This document shows positions 49,243-62,049 of a stretch of DNA of 64,000 nt, one piece after another. This DNA is from Argentina anserina (lineage: Eukaryota; Streptophyta; Magnoliopsida; Rosales; Rosaceae). The notes under the pieces were generated by a model, which saw only the letters and a program-made list of their open reading frames with translations, did no database searches and was not told the origin of the DNA. Every line of letters starts with the position of its first letter. Positions within the stretch are counted from its first letter, which is position 1. Made by a program: the position numbers and the translations under genes. The stretch covers positions 25,978,001 to 26,042,000 of the forward strand of contig NC_065873.1 of assembly GCF_933775445.1 (NCBI RefSeq), read 5' to 3'.

Positions 49243-52200
49243 ATGCTCGAAGTCTACAGAAACAGCTCCGTCGACTGGAAGCCGTCGCCCGTCGTCGCCC
49301 TAGCCACCAGCGTCGACGACGCGCAGGTCGCCGCCGCCCGCGCCGACGGCTCCGTCGAGATTTGGCTCGTCTCCCCCGGCGCCGTCGGATGGCACTGCCA
49401 GCTGGTACTGTGTGCAATTTCACTTACTATTTCCAATGATACTACTGTTAACTAGGTTTTGAATCGATTCACGGTTTCAAGTTTTGATCAATTGGATTAA
49501 CTGAGTGTTCTTTTGTATGTTTAGACGATTCATGGAGACGCTAACACTAGTGTTTCGTCGCTCATTTGGTGCCGAGCCGGCTCGAAAGGTTTGCCGTGTG
49601 GTAGGTTGTTCTCTTCCAGCCTCGACGGCTCGGTTTCGCATTGGGATCTTTTCAATTTGAAGCAGACGGTAAGCTACTCCACATTTCCCGACTGTAAGAA
49701 GTTCTTTAGTAAAATCGAGCTAAAATGATCAGCACTGATATAGCTGTATAGGTTAACATTGGCAGTTGATTGTTGTAGTTGTGGTTTGCGATGAATTATT
49801 AGACTTGGTAACTAAAGTTTGGTTTGATGCAGACTATTTTGGAATCTGTTGGGGTCTCAATCTTTAATATGGCCGTGGCACCTTTTGTTAATGATACAGA
49901 GACTGTGAACGATAACGGGGACGATCCAGAAAGTAGTGATAGTGATACCAGTGACAGCGAGGATGATTCCGACTCAGATGATGACAATGCACCAGCAGTT
50001 CTAGTGAACCCTCGTGTGGCGTTAGCTGGTGATGATGGTTTTCTACAAATTTACAGTATTAATGACGCGGATGAGTTTGTATACACTAAATCGATGCCTA
50101 GGGTCAGTGGTAAGATATCTGCTCTTTGTTGTCACTTGGAGTTATGTTTTATTTTCTTGATATATTCTTTTTTCTTACGATGTTAGTTTCTGTTTAGAGC
50201 TCATGGTCTTGTATTTTTCAGGACGTGTTTTGAGTGTGGCGTGGAGTCCCGATGCAAAGTTTATATATGCAGGGAGTAGTGATGGGTAAGTACGAAACTG
50301 TAGATTGGCTGCACTTGTTATGAGCTGAGACTAATGCCAATTTACTATGCCTCTAATCTCCATCTCCTTTCACAGCATGATAAGGATCTGGGATGCCAGA
50401 GGAGGCATTGAAAAACATAGGATTACAGTTGGACTAGGAGGTTTGGGTAGCGGATCTGAACTCTGTGTGTGGGCTTTATTTTCTCTGAGGTAAACATCTG
50501 GCGGGTTCTTTATAATTTCCTGCTGTCTTCGAGACTGATTTTTCAGTTCTGTCTGTGTCAATTGGGGTTTAGCCACCGAAATACTCTTTCTAAAAATTGA
50601 GTTATTGGTTTACACCAGGTGCGGGACCCTAGTAAGTGCAGACAGTACTGGAAGTGTTCAGTTTTGGGACAGTCAGCATGGAACTCTACTGCAAGTGCAT
50701 TCATATCACAAGGGGGATGTGAAAGCTCTCGCAGCGGCTCCCAGCCATAATCGGGTGTTCTCTGCTGGTTCTGATGGTCAGGTATAAGATTGTTCATAGT
50801 AAGATGAAAAACATTTATCCCATGCCACTGTTCTTGGAAAGTGAAAATTTGCTAGTCGCTAAAAAAATGTGAGGAAATAATTAATGAGATCAGTTGTCCT
50901 CAATAGTTCATGGAAGGAAAGATACGTTTTTACAGTATTTAAAATCTTTTCCTTATGTGAACTCTGTTCTTACCTTACTTTTCGCAGCAATTCATATACA
51001 AGTTTGATCTTATTGTGTCTAATGGTTAGCCAGATAGCTGAAACTGGTTCCTTTTGTCTTTCATGACCTCCTTTATCTCGTTTTATTGTTTTGTAATGAA
51101 TTAGTACTTGGTGCTGGTTAAACATTTAAAATTAGTAAATAACAAACATTTGTACTTGTTTTATTGTAACATCTTGAACTATTATATGAAAGTGGATGAA
51201 CATTAGAGACTTGAAACATGTAGACACAATGAGCCAAGTTTCAGTTGTCTCGATTGAATTTCATGGTGATGTACAAGTGTATGTTATGTTTTAGTCCAAT
51301 CCCACTTGTTTTCATTTGAGTTTACCATTAAATTGTTACTTATCCAACTTTTTTGGGCCGCCTCGTATAACTCCATTGGCCACTATTTTCTTGGCAGGTT
51401 ATTCTTTATAAGCTCTCTAATGAGACGGTGGAATCTATTGTTGGGTCTGCTCCTACTGTAATGAAGAAATGGATCTATGTTGGCTATACCAGAGCTCATA
51501 CACATGATGTTAGGGCTTTAGCAGTGGCTGTACCAATTAGCAGAGAAGGTATGCCCATATCTTGCATTGTTGTTTTGGGTTTGCCCAACTGTAGGCATGT
51601 TTTTCCGCTATACCTTTATAGCTGTTTTCTAGTTCTTGATGGAGTTATTCTGTAATTAACAGACCCCCTACCGGATCAAGGTAGAAAAAGAGCCCGCCGT
51701 AAGGAAAAGCCTGTTGATTTTAGTTATCTTAAATGGGCACATTTGGGTGTTCCTATGCTTATCTCTGCTGGTGATGACACAAAGCTCTTTACCTACCCTG
51801 TTAAGGAGTTCACACAGTTCTCTCCGCATGATATATGCCCCGCGCCTCAGAGAGTATCCATTCAATTGGCACCTAATACAGAATTTAGTCAGACATCATT
51901 GCTTCTTGTTCAAGGTTCTGATTCATTGGATATCTTGCATGTACGAGTAAAACCAGGAGCCTTTTTTGATATGGGTCGCTGTCCTACTGGGGGTCTAGCC
52001 TCAACGAATGGCCTGTTTCAAATTAAGTCACCTCGAAAGATCACTTGCAGCACCATATCTAACTCAGGGGTGTTTTTTGCTTATTCGGACCATGCAAAAA
52101 TTAGTCTGTTTGAGTTGAAGAAGTGTATCCGATCGGGAAAAAAAGAAGTGAAGTGTAAAGTTGGCGAAAGTGAATTGACTCTTAATAAAAGAGAATTTCC

Positions 52201-54093
52201 TCGAAAACTACCATTTGCACATTCAATGGTTTTTACTTTTGATTCTTCTCGCTTGATGATAGCAGGGCATGATAGAAAAATATATGTAAGCTGCCTTCTT
52301 TCTTTGCTGCTCTATGTCGCCTTTGTTTTACTTTATACTTTCTCCCTAAATTTTTTGCCAAGTGAGTTGCCAATAACTTTTATCACATAAATCTATCTTT
52401 ATGGTCACTAAAAACTCTTGATATGATTTGAATTTTTTGTGGTTATTGTTTTCTGTACTAGAGTATGGGAACATTATGTGAATTTTTTGCAACTCATTTT
52501 GGAGGTAGCATCGGTATTGTTTGCATCGTTTTCAATGTTGGTACTTGTTTCTGTATGCGCTACATAGAAATTGTGTACACACATGCCTCTTTCTCTACCA
52601 AGAAAGAGTTTATACCATCATTTCCTAAATTCAAAGATAAAACCAATCTGAATAGCTTGATGAAGTAGTCTCTCGTCATCACTTAGATTATCAAGACATG
52701 ATTGAATGTTGTGATTAGTTGGAGACAGTGAAACTTCCCTTGTATAAACTGAATATATAATGTGGATGTCTTAACATAATTTTTGTACTGCAGGTTGTGG
52801 ATGTACAGAGCTCACAGCTAGTGCATACCTTTTCCCCATGCCGTGATTTGCATGATCAAGAATTACCACCTACTGAGCCTCCCATAACTAAAATGTTTAC
52901 GAGTTCTGATGGGCAGTGGTTGGCTGCCGTTAACTGCTTTGGAGATGTGTATGTATTTAATCTGGAGATACAGAGGTATGAAACTGTACCTGATTCTTTA
53001 ATTATCTTGCACTGGCATCTGTACTATGTTATGATGTATCTACTGAGACTAAAAGCAATTGTTTTGTTTCTGATCATGCAAACAGGCAGCATTGGTTCAT
53101 TTCAAGACTGGATAATGCCTCTGTGACAGCTGGAGGATTTTCTCCAAGAAACAATAATGTACTGATAATCACAACATCTTCAAATCAGGTGTATGCATTG
53201 GATGTCGAGGAGAGAAAATTGGGAGACTGGTCAAGGCAGCATACATATGTTCTCCCAAAGAGATTCCAAGAATTTCCAGGCGAAGTTATTGGGCTCTCTT
53301 TCCCACCTTCCCCAAGTCCAACTTCTGTTATTGTCTATAGTGCCAGGTACTTCCCTGACCATAATTTGGGATTATGTTATATAGCTTAGAGGACTTGAAG
53401 TAATTGGGAAATATAGCCACCATATCCAATTGTATAGTCATATGCAATGCAAGCTGAGTCTTATAGACGTGGATCAGCTGGGGCCTCTAGCTTTTACATT
53501 TGATGAGTATTGCAATAAGTTATTGTAGGAGTGGTCTATCATGCTGTTATAGCATGGATGCCTTGGTAAAGGTACTAGACCATGGAAGCTGAGGCAAATG
53601 CCTCTGTTGGGTATGGGAGGTCTTCTGCCTTACTGTTGCCAAATCCAATACAAGGATATTTTGCTGTGTAGAAGTTAGGTTATGATGGTAAAGCCCTTTG
53701 TAGCTCGTGTTACATGCTGTTGATTAATGGGTTTTTGCTTTATTTATAATTTTATGATATTAATATTAGGTTCATTTATATTATAGGGCCATGTGCTTGA
53801 TTGACTTTGGGATGCCTGTTGATCGAGACGATGAAAGTGACATGGTAAATGGTCAGGAACCAGCATTGATGAATTTGCAAAGTAACGGAAAACTAAAACG
53901 CAAGTGGACAGACAGTCAAACTAAGAGTAAACTCTTTGGTAGGAAGAATTTCGAATTTATTCCGTTTGGAGATCCAGTTTTATTTATAGGACATCTTTCC
54001 AAAAGTTCCGTGTTGAAAATATACAAACCATGGATGGAAGTGGTTAGGAATTTCGACTCTGCACCTGTAGACAAACATACTTTTGGGACATAA
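49243..54093 (+). CDS. UTP4: WD40 protein of the U3 processome, UTP4/Cirhin (Arabidopsis POPCORN)
   Basis: Eleven exons join in phase to 815 aa: 49243-49404, 49525-49668, 49833-50109, 50222-50285, 50376-50489, 50619-50781, 51398-51548, 51663-52285, 52794-52975, 53086-53346, 53787-54093. The N-terminus [20 protein letters not shown] and repeated WD40 blades ([40 protein letters not shown]) identify the UTP4 family. These proteins act in the nucleolus in the small-subunit processome for 18S rRNA maturation. An acidic Asp/Ser/Glu stretch at about residues 122-150 interrupts the early blades. A basic patch, [10 protein letters not shown], is a possible nuclear signal. The C-terminus is basic and then ends HTFGT. 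All exon junctions are ordinary GT-AG and the gene looks intact. Confidence 0.93.
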
Positions 54094-54337
54094 GTATATG
54101 TCCATTAGATTTAGCCTTGGAGGGGATCAGATGTGGCAGTCAATTCCTTATGTTGCCATGTTTTTTTTCTCTTTGGTCACTGAAGGGCTGAAGTATGTTG
54201 TATTCTTCAAAAATTTTGTTAACACCTTAAAGTAGTTTTTGTCTTCTATTTTTTCTAAAATCTACTTATATTTCTGTATGTTCTGTGCTTCAATTGAATC
54301 CTCGCGGTAGTATGATATTCATTTTCTCATTAGGCAT

Positions 54338-54749
54338 AATTGACAATTTGCTATCCTAGGAATCATCTTAGTGTCAATTTGCTCCTAGTTTTTATTTCTG
54401 CCAATTTGCTACCCTAGCTTTACATAACTTGTCAATTTGCTACCTTAAGTATTAAATTTGTCAATTTGTTAACTCTAAGCAAAATTTACTATAGACTTTT
54501 CAATATTGACCAATTTGTTTATTTGGATTTTCATATTAAGTCACTTATTAGGGAGAATTAAAAAATTGATATGACAAAATGATAGAAAATTAGTTAATTT
54601 TAGAAATATAGGGTAGCAAATTGGCAAAATTAATACTTTGGGTAACAAATTGACTAACTATGGAAACATATAGTAGCAAATTGGCAGAAATAAAAGGGAG
54701 GGTAGTAAATTGACACTAATGTGAATCCTAGGGTAGCAGATCGGCTATT
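54338..54749. mobile_element. Foldback-type MITE built of repeated short words
   Basis: The two halves are long imperfect inverted repeats. The left arm has several copies of CAATTTGCTACCCTA-like words, and the right arm has the reverse (TAGGGTAGCAAATTG). The arms match in the same order (CCTAGGAATCA, TTAGTGTCAATTTGC, TTTATTTCTGCCAATTTGCT), with an AT-rich loop near 54500-54590. There is no coding capacity, and I could not settle a target duplication. Confidence 0.75.
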
Positions 54750-56457
54750 AAGTCTTTTCATTAATCAATGAACGGGAAAAGCATTTTGCTACGCCATACA
54801 AATAAAACTAGAGAAAGTATGGACCATGAGCCTGTTTCTATTTTCTAACTGAACCCCAAGTCCCATCTCTTTCAATTGCTCAACATTCTCCTTTTGGAGT
54901 AACTGGTCAATAATAGTGCACAATAATAGTGCAAAACTGGTGGCTTGTGGTTTAAATCGTTTTCTGGCATATGAAGCTTCGTAGCTTATGACTTGTAAAA
55001 CATAATGTACCTGAGAATCTAACATGTAGTCTTTAGTATTTGTGTGGAATCTATGAAGAGGACCTATCTAGGAAAACTGTACCTTTCTAACACGCACTAT
55101 GTTCTGCAATTGTCTGCCGTGCATTATGAGACGTCTATGAATCTTATGAGAGTTTATGAATAATTGCAATAGAGATCTGTATTTGATGAACAAGTGGTGC
55201 TGCAGGAGTCCCTTTCCAAGATATGATATGTTAAATTTGACGATGGTGGATTGGCGACCTATCAATGAAATGATTTTGAAGGGTAGTGTCCAAAAACGAA
55301 AATTAATAATTGAGACACCGATATTATTCACGAACGATAGGCTTATTAGTGTGTTGCTATCAAAGGGTGGTGGGGGGATTTTTAGTTGAAAATGAAGCTT
55401 ACCTTTTGGTTCCTTCCTCTCCCAGAAGAAATCTTGTCATTTTTTTCAAGCCTTGGCTAGATTGATTGCCTTTCATTCCCAAAATTTTTCCAACCTAAAG
55501 TAGTTGTAAGCAACGCTGGCAAGCTCAAGTAGAATAAAGCCGCCCATTCATTGCTCTCTTGGTTTTCACTTTGGCCTCGGAATGCTTAATCATTCCATAC
55601 CTTTTGGTTGTGTTATCTGCTCATCAATTCCAAATGCAGAGACTCTCTGCCCTTCAAAGAACCACAATACAACTCTTGATGTGTATATTAGCTCCAGTAG
55701 CGCTGCTACTCAAATCTATGGGCAGAACAAGCTCGCAAAACCAGCTTTGACAGAAAACTTGCGTAGGTAGAGCGGCGTGACTGGAGCTTATATTATATAC
55801 ACATAAAACGCCTTCCGTGCCTTAGTGTGCGCCTTTTGCGTCTCAGCGCCTAGACAACTAAGGGTAAGGCCTTTTAGCTTACGTCTTGAGGCTCACCTTA
55901 GGCGCGCTTTTTAAAACTATGCTTATATACAATACAATGAATACATTAGAGTAAGGAGAAGCCAATATTTTGTACCGAGTTGTTTCAATTTCAAGCAATG
56001 TGTTTGGTTATCCCATTTTTAGGGGTATCTGCAGCTGAAGTTAGATTGCTGCTTGGTATAATAAGGGCATGTAGCAGAATACAAGGGATGGTAATCAGTG
56101 GCTTATTGACCCCTGTAGGACGGACCTAGAAAGAAGTCCCACAAACTACTGTTTGTTGATGACAAAATGAAATCAAGGATTGAAGCTTTATTAATATTTT
56201 TTGTTCTCTCAGGTTGTTTCCCACTGCGTTGACACTTGACAAGCAAAAATAAAAAATAAAGAGACTAAGAATTGTGAAAGAAAGAAAAAGAAAAAGTGAG
56301 GAACAAGATCTATTTGAGATCTAACTGTTGCCTTTTATCTTTTACATTGTTCCCCCCTACATCTCTATCTTCACAAAATCACAACTGCAACAACAGATGG
56401 AACAGTTCCATTCATTCCCATCATAGTCATAGATGATCATCACTCCCAGCTTCCTCC
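54750..56457. other. Gene-free region between UTP4 and the SOFL gene
   Basis: No supported coding region. It holds a small transposon relic (55794-55920) and, near 56457, the probable 3' UTR of the SOFL gene. Reading frames here are short and show no family resemblance. Confidence 0.5.
55794..55920. mobile_element. Short MITE-like element with GCTTATAT flanks
   Basis: GCTTATAT stands on both sides (55786-55793 and 55921-55928), an 8-bp direct repeat. Inside, the ends are loosely inverted (ACATAAAACGCC against ATAGTTTTAAAAAGCGCGCC). The interior has GCGCCTAG and CTTAGGCGCGC words, a composition seen in short plant hAT-like repeats. The inverted repeats are poor, so the call is tentative. Confidence 0.4.
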
Positions 56458-57287
56458 CTAAAAATCACCTGTGCCAAACAAATCATGACCCTTTAATTTT
56501 GTAACACAGGAAGGGGTTGAACCTGTATGTTAACAACTTGAATATGAAAAATAAAAAAGGATGACTGAATTTTACCAGGTTTTTGTGAAGCTAGAGAGGA
56601 GTTCAAGTAACCAAAGTGCTGCAGCAAAGCAGAGCTTCCCTGTAAGAACTCAGATTGTCACTATATTTGTGTTAATGACTTGATACTTAATGGAAGTGAA
56701 TGACGCTAAAGAGTGAACTAAACTAACCTTCATATGTGTTGCAGAGAAACCCTCAGAGTAATCCAGTACATTCTGCATTGAAGGTTCATCCTTGGAAATA
56801 GTACTCATCTTCTGTAGAGAAACAAAAAAAAACAACAATAAGCATTATGTTAATCATTGGCCAGTTAGAAATATGCTCACCAATCTTTATAATTATTAAT
56901 GCATGTTGTATGAGATTTGATTTTTGCCTTGGAATGGTAATTGAAGACTCTGGAGCTAGCAGTGTCATCAAGATGGTGTTGTTGTTCTTTGCCTCTACAA
57001 TCTTTGCTCTTCTTCTTCTTGCTTTTCTTGCCTAATCTGGTAGCTGGAGAATTAACCGAAAACGAACACCCATCTTCATATGATTCTTGGTAATATGGAG
57101 GCCCAGAAGAAGCATCAGACACCATAGATAGATCCTCCTCCCCTTGTTCCCCTTCGAATTCTGATTTATGTAGGAACAAATCATCACTTCTCTGAATCCC
57201 ATGGCTCCCAGAAACATAGGACTGATCTAGGTAATGTGTCCAGCCAGATTCACACCCACTATTGTACTGTGATTGTGATATGTTCAT
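56458..57287 (-). CDS. SOB FIVE-LIKE (SOFL) family protein
   Basis: Four exons (56928-57287, 56728-56811, 56576-56639, 56458-56468) join to 172 aa. Two hallmark blocks are present: CESGWTHYLDQS near the N-terminus and EEDLSMVSDASSGPP in the middle. They are followed by a basic run, KKSKKKKSK, and a third block, NVLDYSEGFSATHMKG, with LLQHFGYLNSSL near the end. SOFL proteins are small nuclear or cytoplasmic proteins linked by overexpression and mutant studies to cytokinin levels and growth; no biochemical activity is settled. The ATG at 57287 is preferred because the longer frame begins at GTG (57293). The exon 1 donor appears to be GC rather than GT (CAAG|GCAAAA); this choice keeps the frame and the family block. 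The last exon codes only for the final three residues and the stop. Confidence 0.85.
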
Positions 57288-60200
57288 CTCCACACAACTC
57301 TCCTAACTACACAGTATAGAAAAGGTTGGTGTTTATTTAGGTTCAGAAGACGAACATTGATGATGGAAGTGAAAGAGGGTGACAGTAATATTATTCTGCA
57401 ATTGCAATTAGCTACTCTGCTCTATCCCTCTATGTATGTTGTTGCTCTCTATATAATACAAGTTAAGAGGGATGAAAGAAAAAACCAAACAAATCACATT
57501 CAAATCCTAGACTACATTTGTCCTTTGCTCTATATCTTTTTGGCATAGTTGTTTCTATCTCTTTGTGGATGAATCAAAATTGCCAGTTGGCGTTTGAATG
57601 TGAGGGGAGAGAGAGAGAAGGCAACAGTTCATCATAGTGGTGATAATAAGGGACGAGTGTTATTTTCTTCAAGTGCTTCTTTTTCCCTTAGGAAACATTA
57701 CAATAACAATGTGTTTGAATACTGTAATTTAAGTTTCTGTTGTGAAATTTTAATTAAAATTTGTAAGTGCACGAATCAATCGTAGTATAGCTTATGCAAG
57801 TATAAGGTCGTTCCAACTAGGGATTGATAATCAACTTAATTATTGATCAAATAAACACAAATAGTGAGCAAATAACTAAATACAAATCGGAGAAAGAGTT
57901 TTGGAAAGAGTTTGTAAAATAACGACGGACAAAACTAGGGCTTCTAGCTTCACCGTCACAATCATATTCAGGTTCCTAGTCTTCTAATTACTAACTATCA
58001 AACTGGTATCAAAGAATCCGTCATATAAGCCTTACAGTGGAGTACTTATACACATAAGTTCTCCAAAGTATGAATATTACCTATGGCGGAACATAGTACT
58101 CAAATTACTCTCAGAAGTATGACGTATACTCTAAGGATCGATAAAGTTCAATGAGAACAAAAGGACTCACACAAACCAAATAAAACATAACGTCTATTTT
58201 ACCAATTTGTGGTCTTTAATCACAAGAAGCATTTAAGATTCAGTATGGGCTTCTATCTACTCTTGCATCAGATAGCTTAAACCAAAACCAAAGCAACAAT
58301 TCTCATAGAAATTAAAGACTTAACATCACTCTAATAATCAAGTAATCATTCAACTAAAAACATCAAATAATCATGCTAAGGGTCCATTATGGTCTTAACA
58401 AAAATACTAGCTAAGAAAACATAGGAAAAATATAAAAGAATAGAAGGGAAAGATGTATGGATAGATAGACAGTCTCTGCTCCCTTAGGCATCTACATTGT
58501 GTTATGGAGACCTCCCTTCATATGAAATTCGTGCTCCCTTATATAGGCAAGATTCCTGGTCATCTTTAACTTCAAGTTTCCTTCTAAGACTTGGATTTAG
58601 ACTCATTTCTTGATATGAAATGAGAAAACCTTAAATTATCGCTTGTAGAAGTAAGAATAAGCTCATCATTGAGTCCACATCTGAATCGACTTCCTTGAAG
58701 CATTAGAATTTGATGATCTTGTGCCACATAACTTGAAAAATCCATGAATGTTAGCAAATCCGAGCAGAATTTCTGTTGTGACATTTCTTCACTTAAATGA
58801 TCATAACTTTATCTTAAAGTATCAAAATTGAGATCCTTAAAGTCTTACATAAAGTAGACTTCTGTATCTTTCTAATGGTATAATTCGATCTGGAACTCTC
58901 TTAGTCGCTCGGTAAAATTGGACCTTATGCACTAGCAAATTCTGAAATTTGAAATTAAATTGTCTTTTAATTTTTGCTAGCTCATTTTAGCTTCTTTTCT
59001 CTTTTACACAAACCTACAAAAACACTAAAATAACATAAAAGAACCAAAAACAACCTGAACTAAACATAAATATCAAGGATATTGTGCATAGAAATACATG
59101 ATTATATGAGCACATCAGTTTCCATAGAAATTAAAAAATCATGAGAATTAGAATTCAATAGATTTGAATTCTATTAATTGAGAATTTCATTGTTTAGATT
59201 ACATAATGTATAACTTTTAAAATAACAAAAATTAAGATTATTTAGAAGGATATTCCACATGAACTACAATTTTCACAGAATTTTGATCCGTATAGAAAAC
59301 TTGAGGAAATGAATCCTGAAATACCAACTTTTATTTAAATTCTAGGGAATTTAAGGCTATCCAAAGTTCCACAAACACACTGTAATAGATGGTGATATTT
59401 TGGGATATGCAAAGCCTGGTCTTGTCTCAAGTCTACCTTTACCCTAAAGCTTCTCCGTCCTAATTAAGTTTAGGGCTTTAGGCCAAGTATATGAGGTTGA
59501 ATAACTAAGAGTGTTCATGAGTTTAATATATGTTAGAGGGTCTTTACTATTCTTGTTGGGTTGTTATGAACTCTATTTTGATGTTGGTGATTCCAAATTT
59601 CCAAGCTTGTAATACCAGACAAGATAAGTAAACTGGACTTTATCTGTCACTGAATGGCTTTAGTTAAAAGTGCAGTTAGCTAAGAGAAGAAACTCCCTCA
59701 TTTCTTTGACAATTTAGTATAGGAAATGAGATTGAAACTTGACATTTCCTGGTGTTTATAAAGGTACTTCAAATAGTCAATAAAACATATATTATTAATT
59801 CTTTTGGAGACTAGGTCTTCAAAGACTCTTAGACTAAGTAAGACACTGGTGTGCTTGGCAATAATTCTCCAGGATATATAGAATTATCTCACCAATAGAA
59901 AAGGCCAGACTAGTTAAATCAGAGATGAAAAAATGGAAAAATATACAATGATCAATAACACAGGAGAATAAGTACAAAATAGCATAGTACCAATTTGACT
60001 TTATATGCTGAAAATGCTTGGTGCCCAAAACCCTTTTTTCATTAAACCACAGAAATCTGCTAGAATACCTCCAATGTATACTATGTTGGGTCCATGCAGA
60101 TAATGTTCAACTGCTTCTGTATATTTGTACCAGGTGTAAAGGAAATTTAAAATAATAAATAAAATTTTCAGAACAAAACAGAAAACGATATGTCATCCAC

Positions 60201-60880
60201 GTACTTCTTCCATTTCCTCTCTGGCATCAACTTTTGGTTAGATCATCATTTCATGAACGTCTGTCTGGTGTGATTCTGCATGCTGTAAATTTTGGCTTCT
60301 TTTATAAGGATATTTCACCTGAAAAATGTGACTTCTCAAAACCAAGTTCTTGGAATTGTTAATCTCTGCTTCAATGCCAGTTTAATTACGAGGTTAAAAT
60401 TAGGGTCTGAGGAAATCTGGGAAATTATTTGAAGAGAGAGACCCCTCCACAATGTGGCATGAACTCAATGATTATGGATTGTGACTCTTTAGAAGGATCA
60501 CGGGAGCTGATGTGTGTATCTTTGTCTAACTTGATGAGCACATGCTTCTTTTTATTGCTTGTGGACCTTACCTAGTTTATATCCTCCACAATTTAATGTC
60601 CAATAACTGTATATATTATTTTGGAGATCAGGCTTTGCTGTATGGCTTGTAATCTCTTCCTCAAATACTTCAGTTTTACTTCATCAGTGTAATGCAGCGA
60701 CCTTAGCAAGAGCCATTAACCAGTATTGACAAGTTAAGAATGTTTCACTCTCAGAGCGATATGTATTATGTATTGCTTTTTCATCTAAGACAATTCATCG
60801 AGCGTCTTGTTATCTCTTATAAGTGAAGTGTGGCTGGACATGGTCAAACAAGTGAATGAATTACATAAAGTGGTCCGAAG
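57288..60880. other. Gene-free region upstream of the SOFL gene
   Basis: The first few hundred bases hold the SOFL promoter. No coding region or RNA gene is visible in the rest. 57750-59120 looks like a non-coding retroelement fragment; the remainder is unremarkable AT-rich DNA. Confidence 0.5.
57750..59120. repeat. Possible non-coding retroelement tract
   Basis: The tract opens with GTGCACGAATCAATCGTAGT and continues as repeat-like, non-coding DNA to about ATGAGCACATCAG at 59106-59118. Sequence of this kind is familiar from the non-coding part of plant Ty3-gypsy elements, and 16690-16760 looks related. I could not find paired LTRs or a target duplication. Confidence 0.3.
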
Positions 60881-61609
60881 CTATGATGCACAAGTACAGG
60901 TACATGACACGGGATACATATACGACATGATACGAGATACGTGTTTTTCTAAAATATAGTGTTTTTGATATGTTTTATAAAATAATTTTTAATATATATA
61001 TACAATAATTTTCAGTTTTGGTTTTTAATCTTTAGGCATAGAAACCCATGATCCAAGCCTTTTCCTCTCTCATTTTTTTTCTTCTCCTTCTTTTCTTTTT
61101 TCTTCTCTTCTTCTTCTTCCTTCTGCTTCTCTTCTCTCATCCCGACGCAGCAACACATTTGCAGTCTTTGACCGGCTGCGCCGCCGCCGTCCGGCCAAGT
61201 CAGGGCATGCCACCACCGCCATTCTATCTCTCTCGACGAGCTCTACACAACCCAGTCCTTACATGTCGGATTCGAGCCACGTTCCGACGAGATCGAATCA
61301 AGACAACAATGCCGGCGAGCTTCTTGGCGTGTTCCTGGAGCTCCGGTGATCCAATCTCTTTCCCTTTGGTAATTTCGGTAACCTCTATTCCATTTCTGAA
61401 TTAAACTCACTACGAATCCTTGAAAATTAATCCACAATACGTATCCAAAACGTACTCTGACAATATCCGCAGAGTTGACTATTCACTACATAGTTTGGGT
61501 ACGTATTTTCAGCCAGAAATACATGTATGTAGCGTATCAGGCCCGTACCCATATCTGATACGGGTACGATACATACATTCCTCTTTTATAACGTATACGT
61601 GCATCATAG
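60881..61609. mobile_element. 729-bp non-autonomous DNA transposon with perfect target duplication
   Basis: The ends are CTATGATGCAC and GTGCATCATAG, perfect 11-bp terminal inverted repeats. GTCCGAAG flanks both ends (60873-60880 and 61610-61617). This exact 8-bp duplication becomes 9 bp if one terminal base is counted in it. That fits the hAT class, or a Mutator-like class at 9 bp. Words such as GATACGGGTACGATAC mark the subterminal regions. The interior at about 61048-61404 is different: a pyrimidine run followed by GC-rich DNA with an open frame of 118 codons and no recognised domain. The interior may be captured host or retroelement leader sequence. Confidence 0.85.
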
Positions 61610-62018
61610 GTCCGAAGTAGGTTTGGTTATTGGGATCAACAACAAGATTGATAGTCTAAGCTAGAGCATTTACTTCCAAAGTCGAAACTTGCATGGCTTA
61701 TACTATGTCTCAAGTCCCCATCACCACAGTGAGTCTCCAATATCACTTTGGTAACCAAAAGTTAAAAATCACCCATCTCTTGGGTGTTTTAGCCTTAATG
61801 GGTGCCTCACTGATCAAGCATTTGAGCTCAGTTTGCTGATTATAAATAAGATCTTCTATTTGCTGTTTTACTCAGAATGAAAACTACTTGGAACTATATG
61901 ATGAAAACTTGTCACATCCCACATATTAAGGGCACATGGGATCACACCACCACTACTACTACTTATGAGGCTGTAATGGCCACTAAAGAGAAGCAAAATC
62001 CTGTTGGGAAGTACTGAA

Positions 62019-62049
<31 letters not shown>

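Noticed and set aside
61048..61404. 118-codon frame inside the 729-bp transposon
   Set aside because: It starts with a Leu/Phe run encoded by a pyrimidine tract and shows no domain. I treat it as possible captured DNA, not as a gene.
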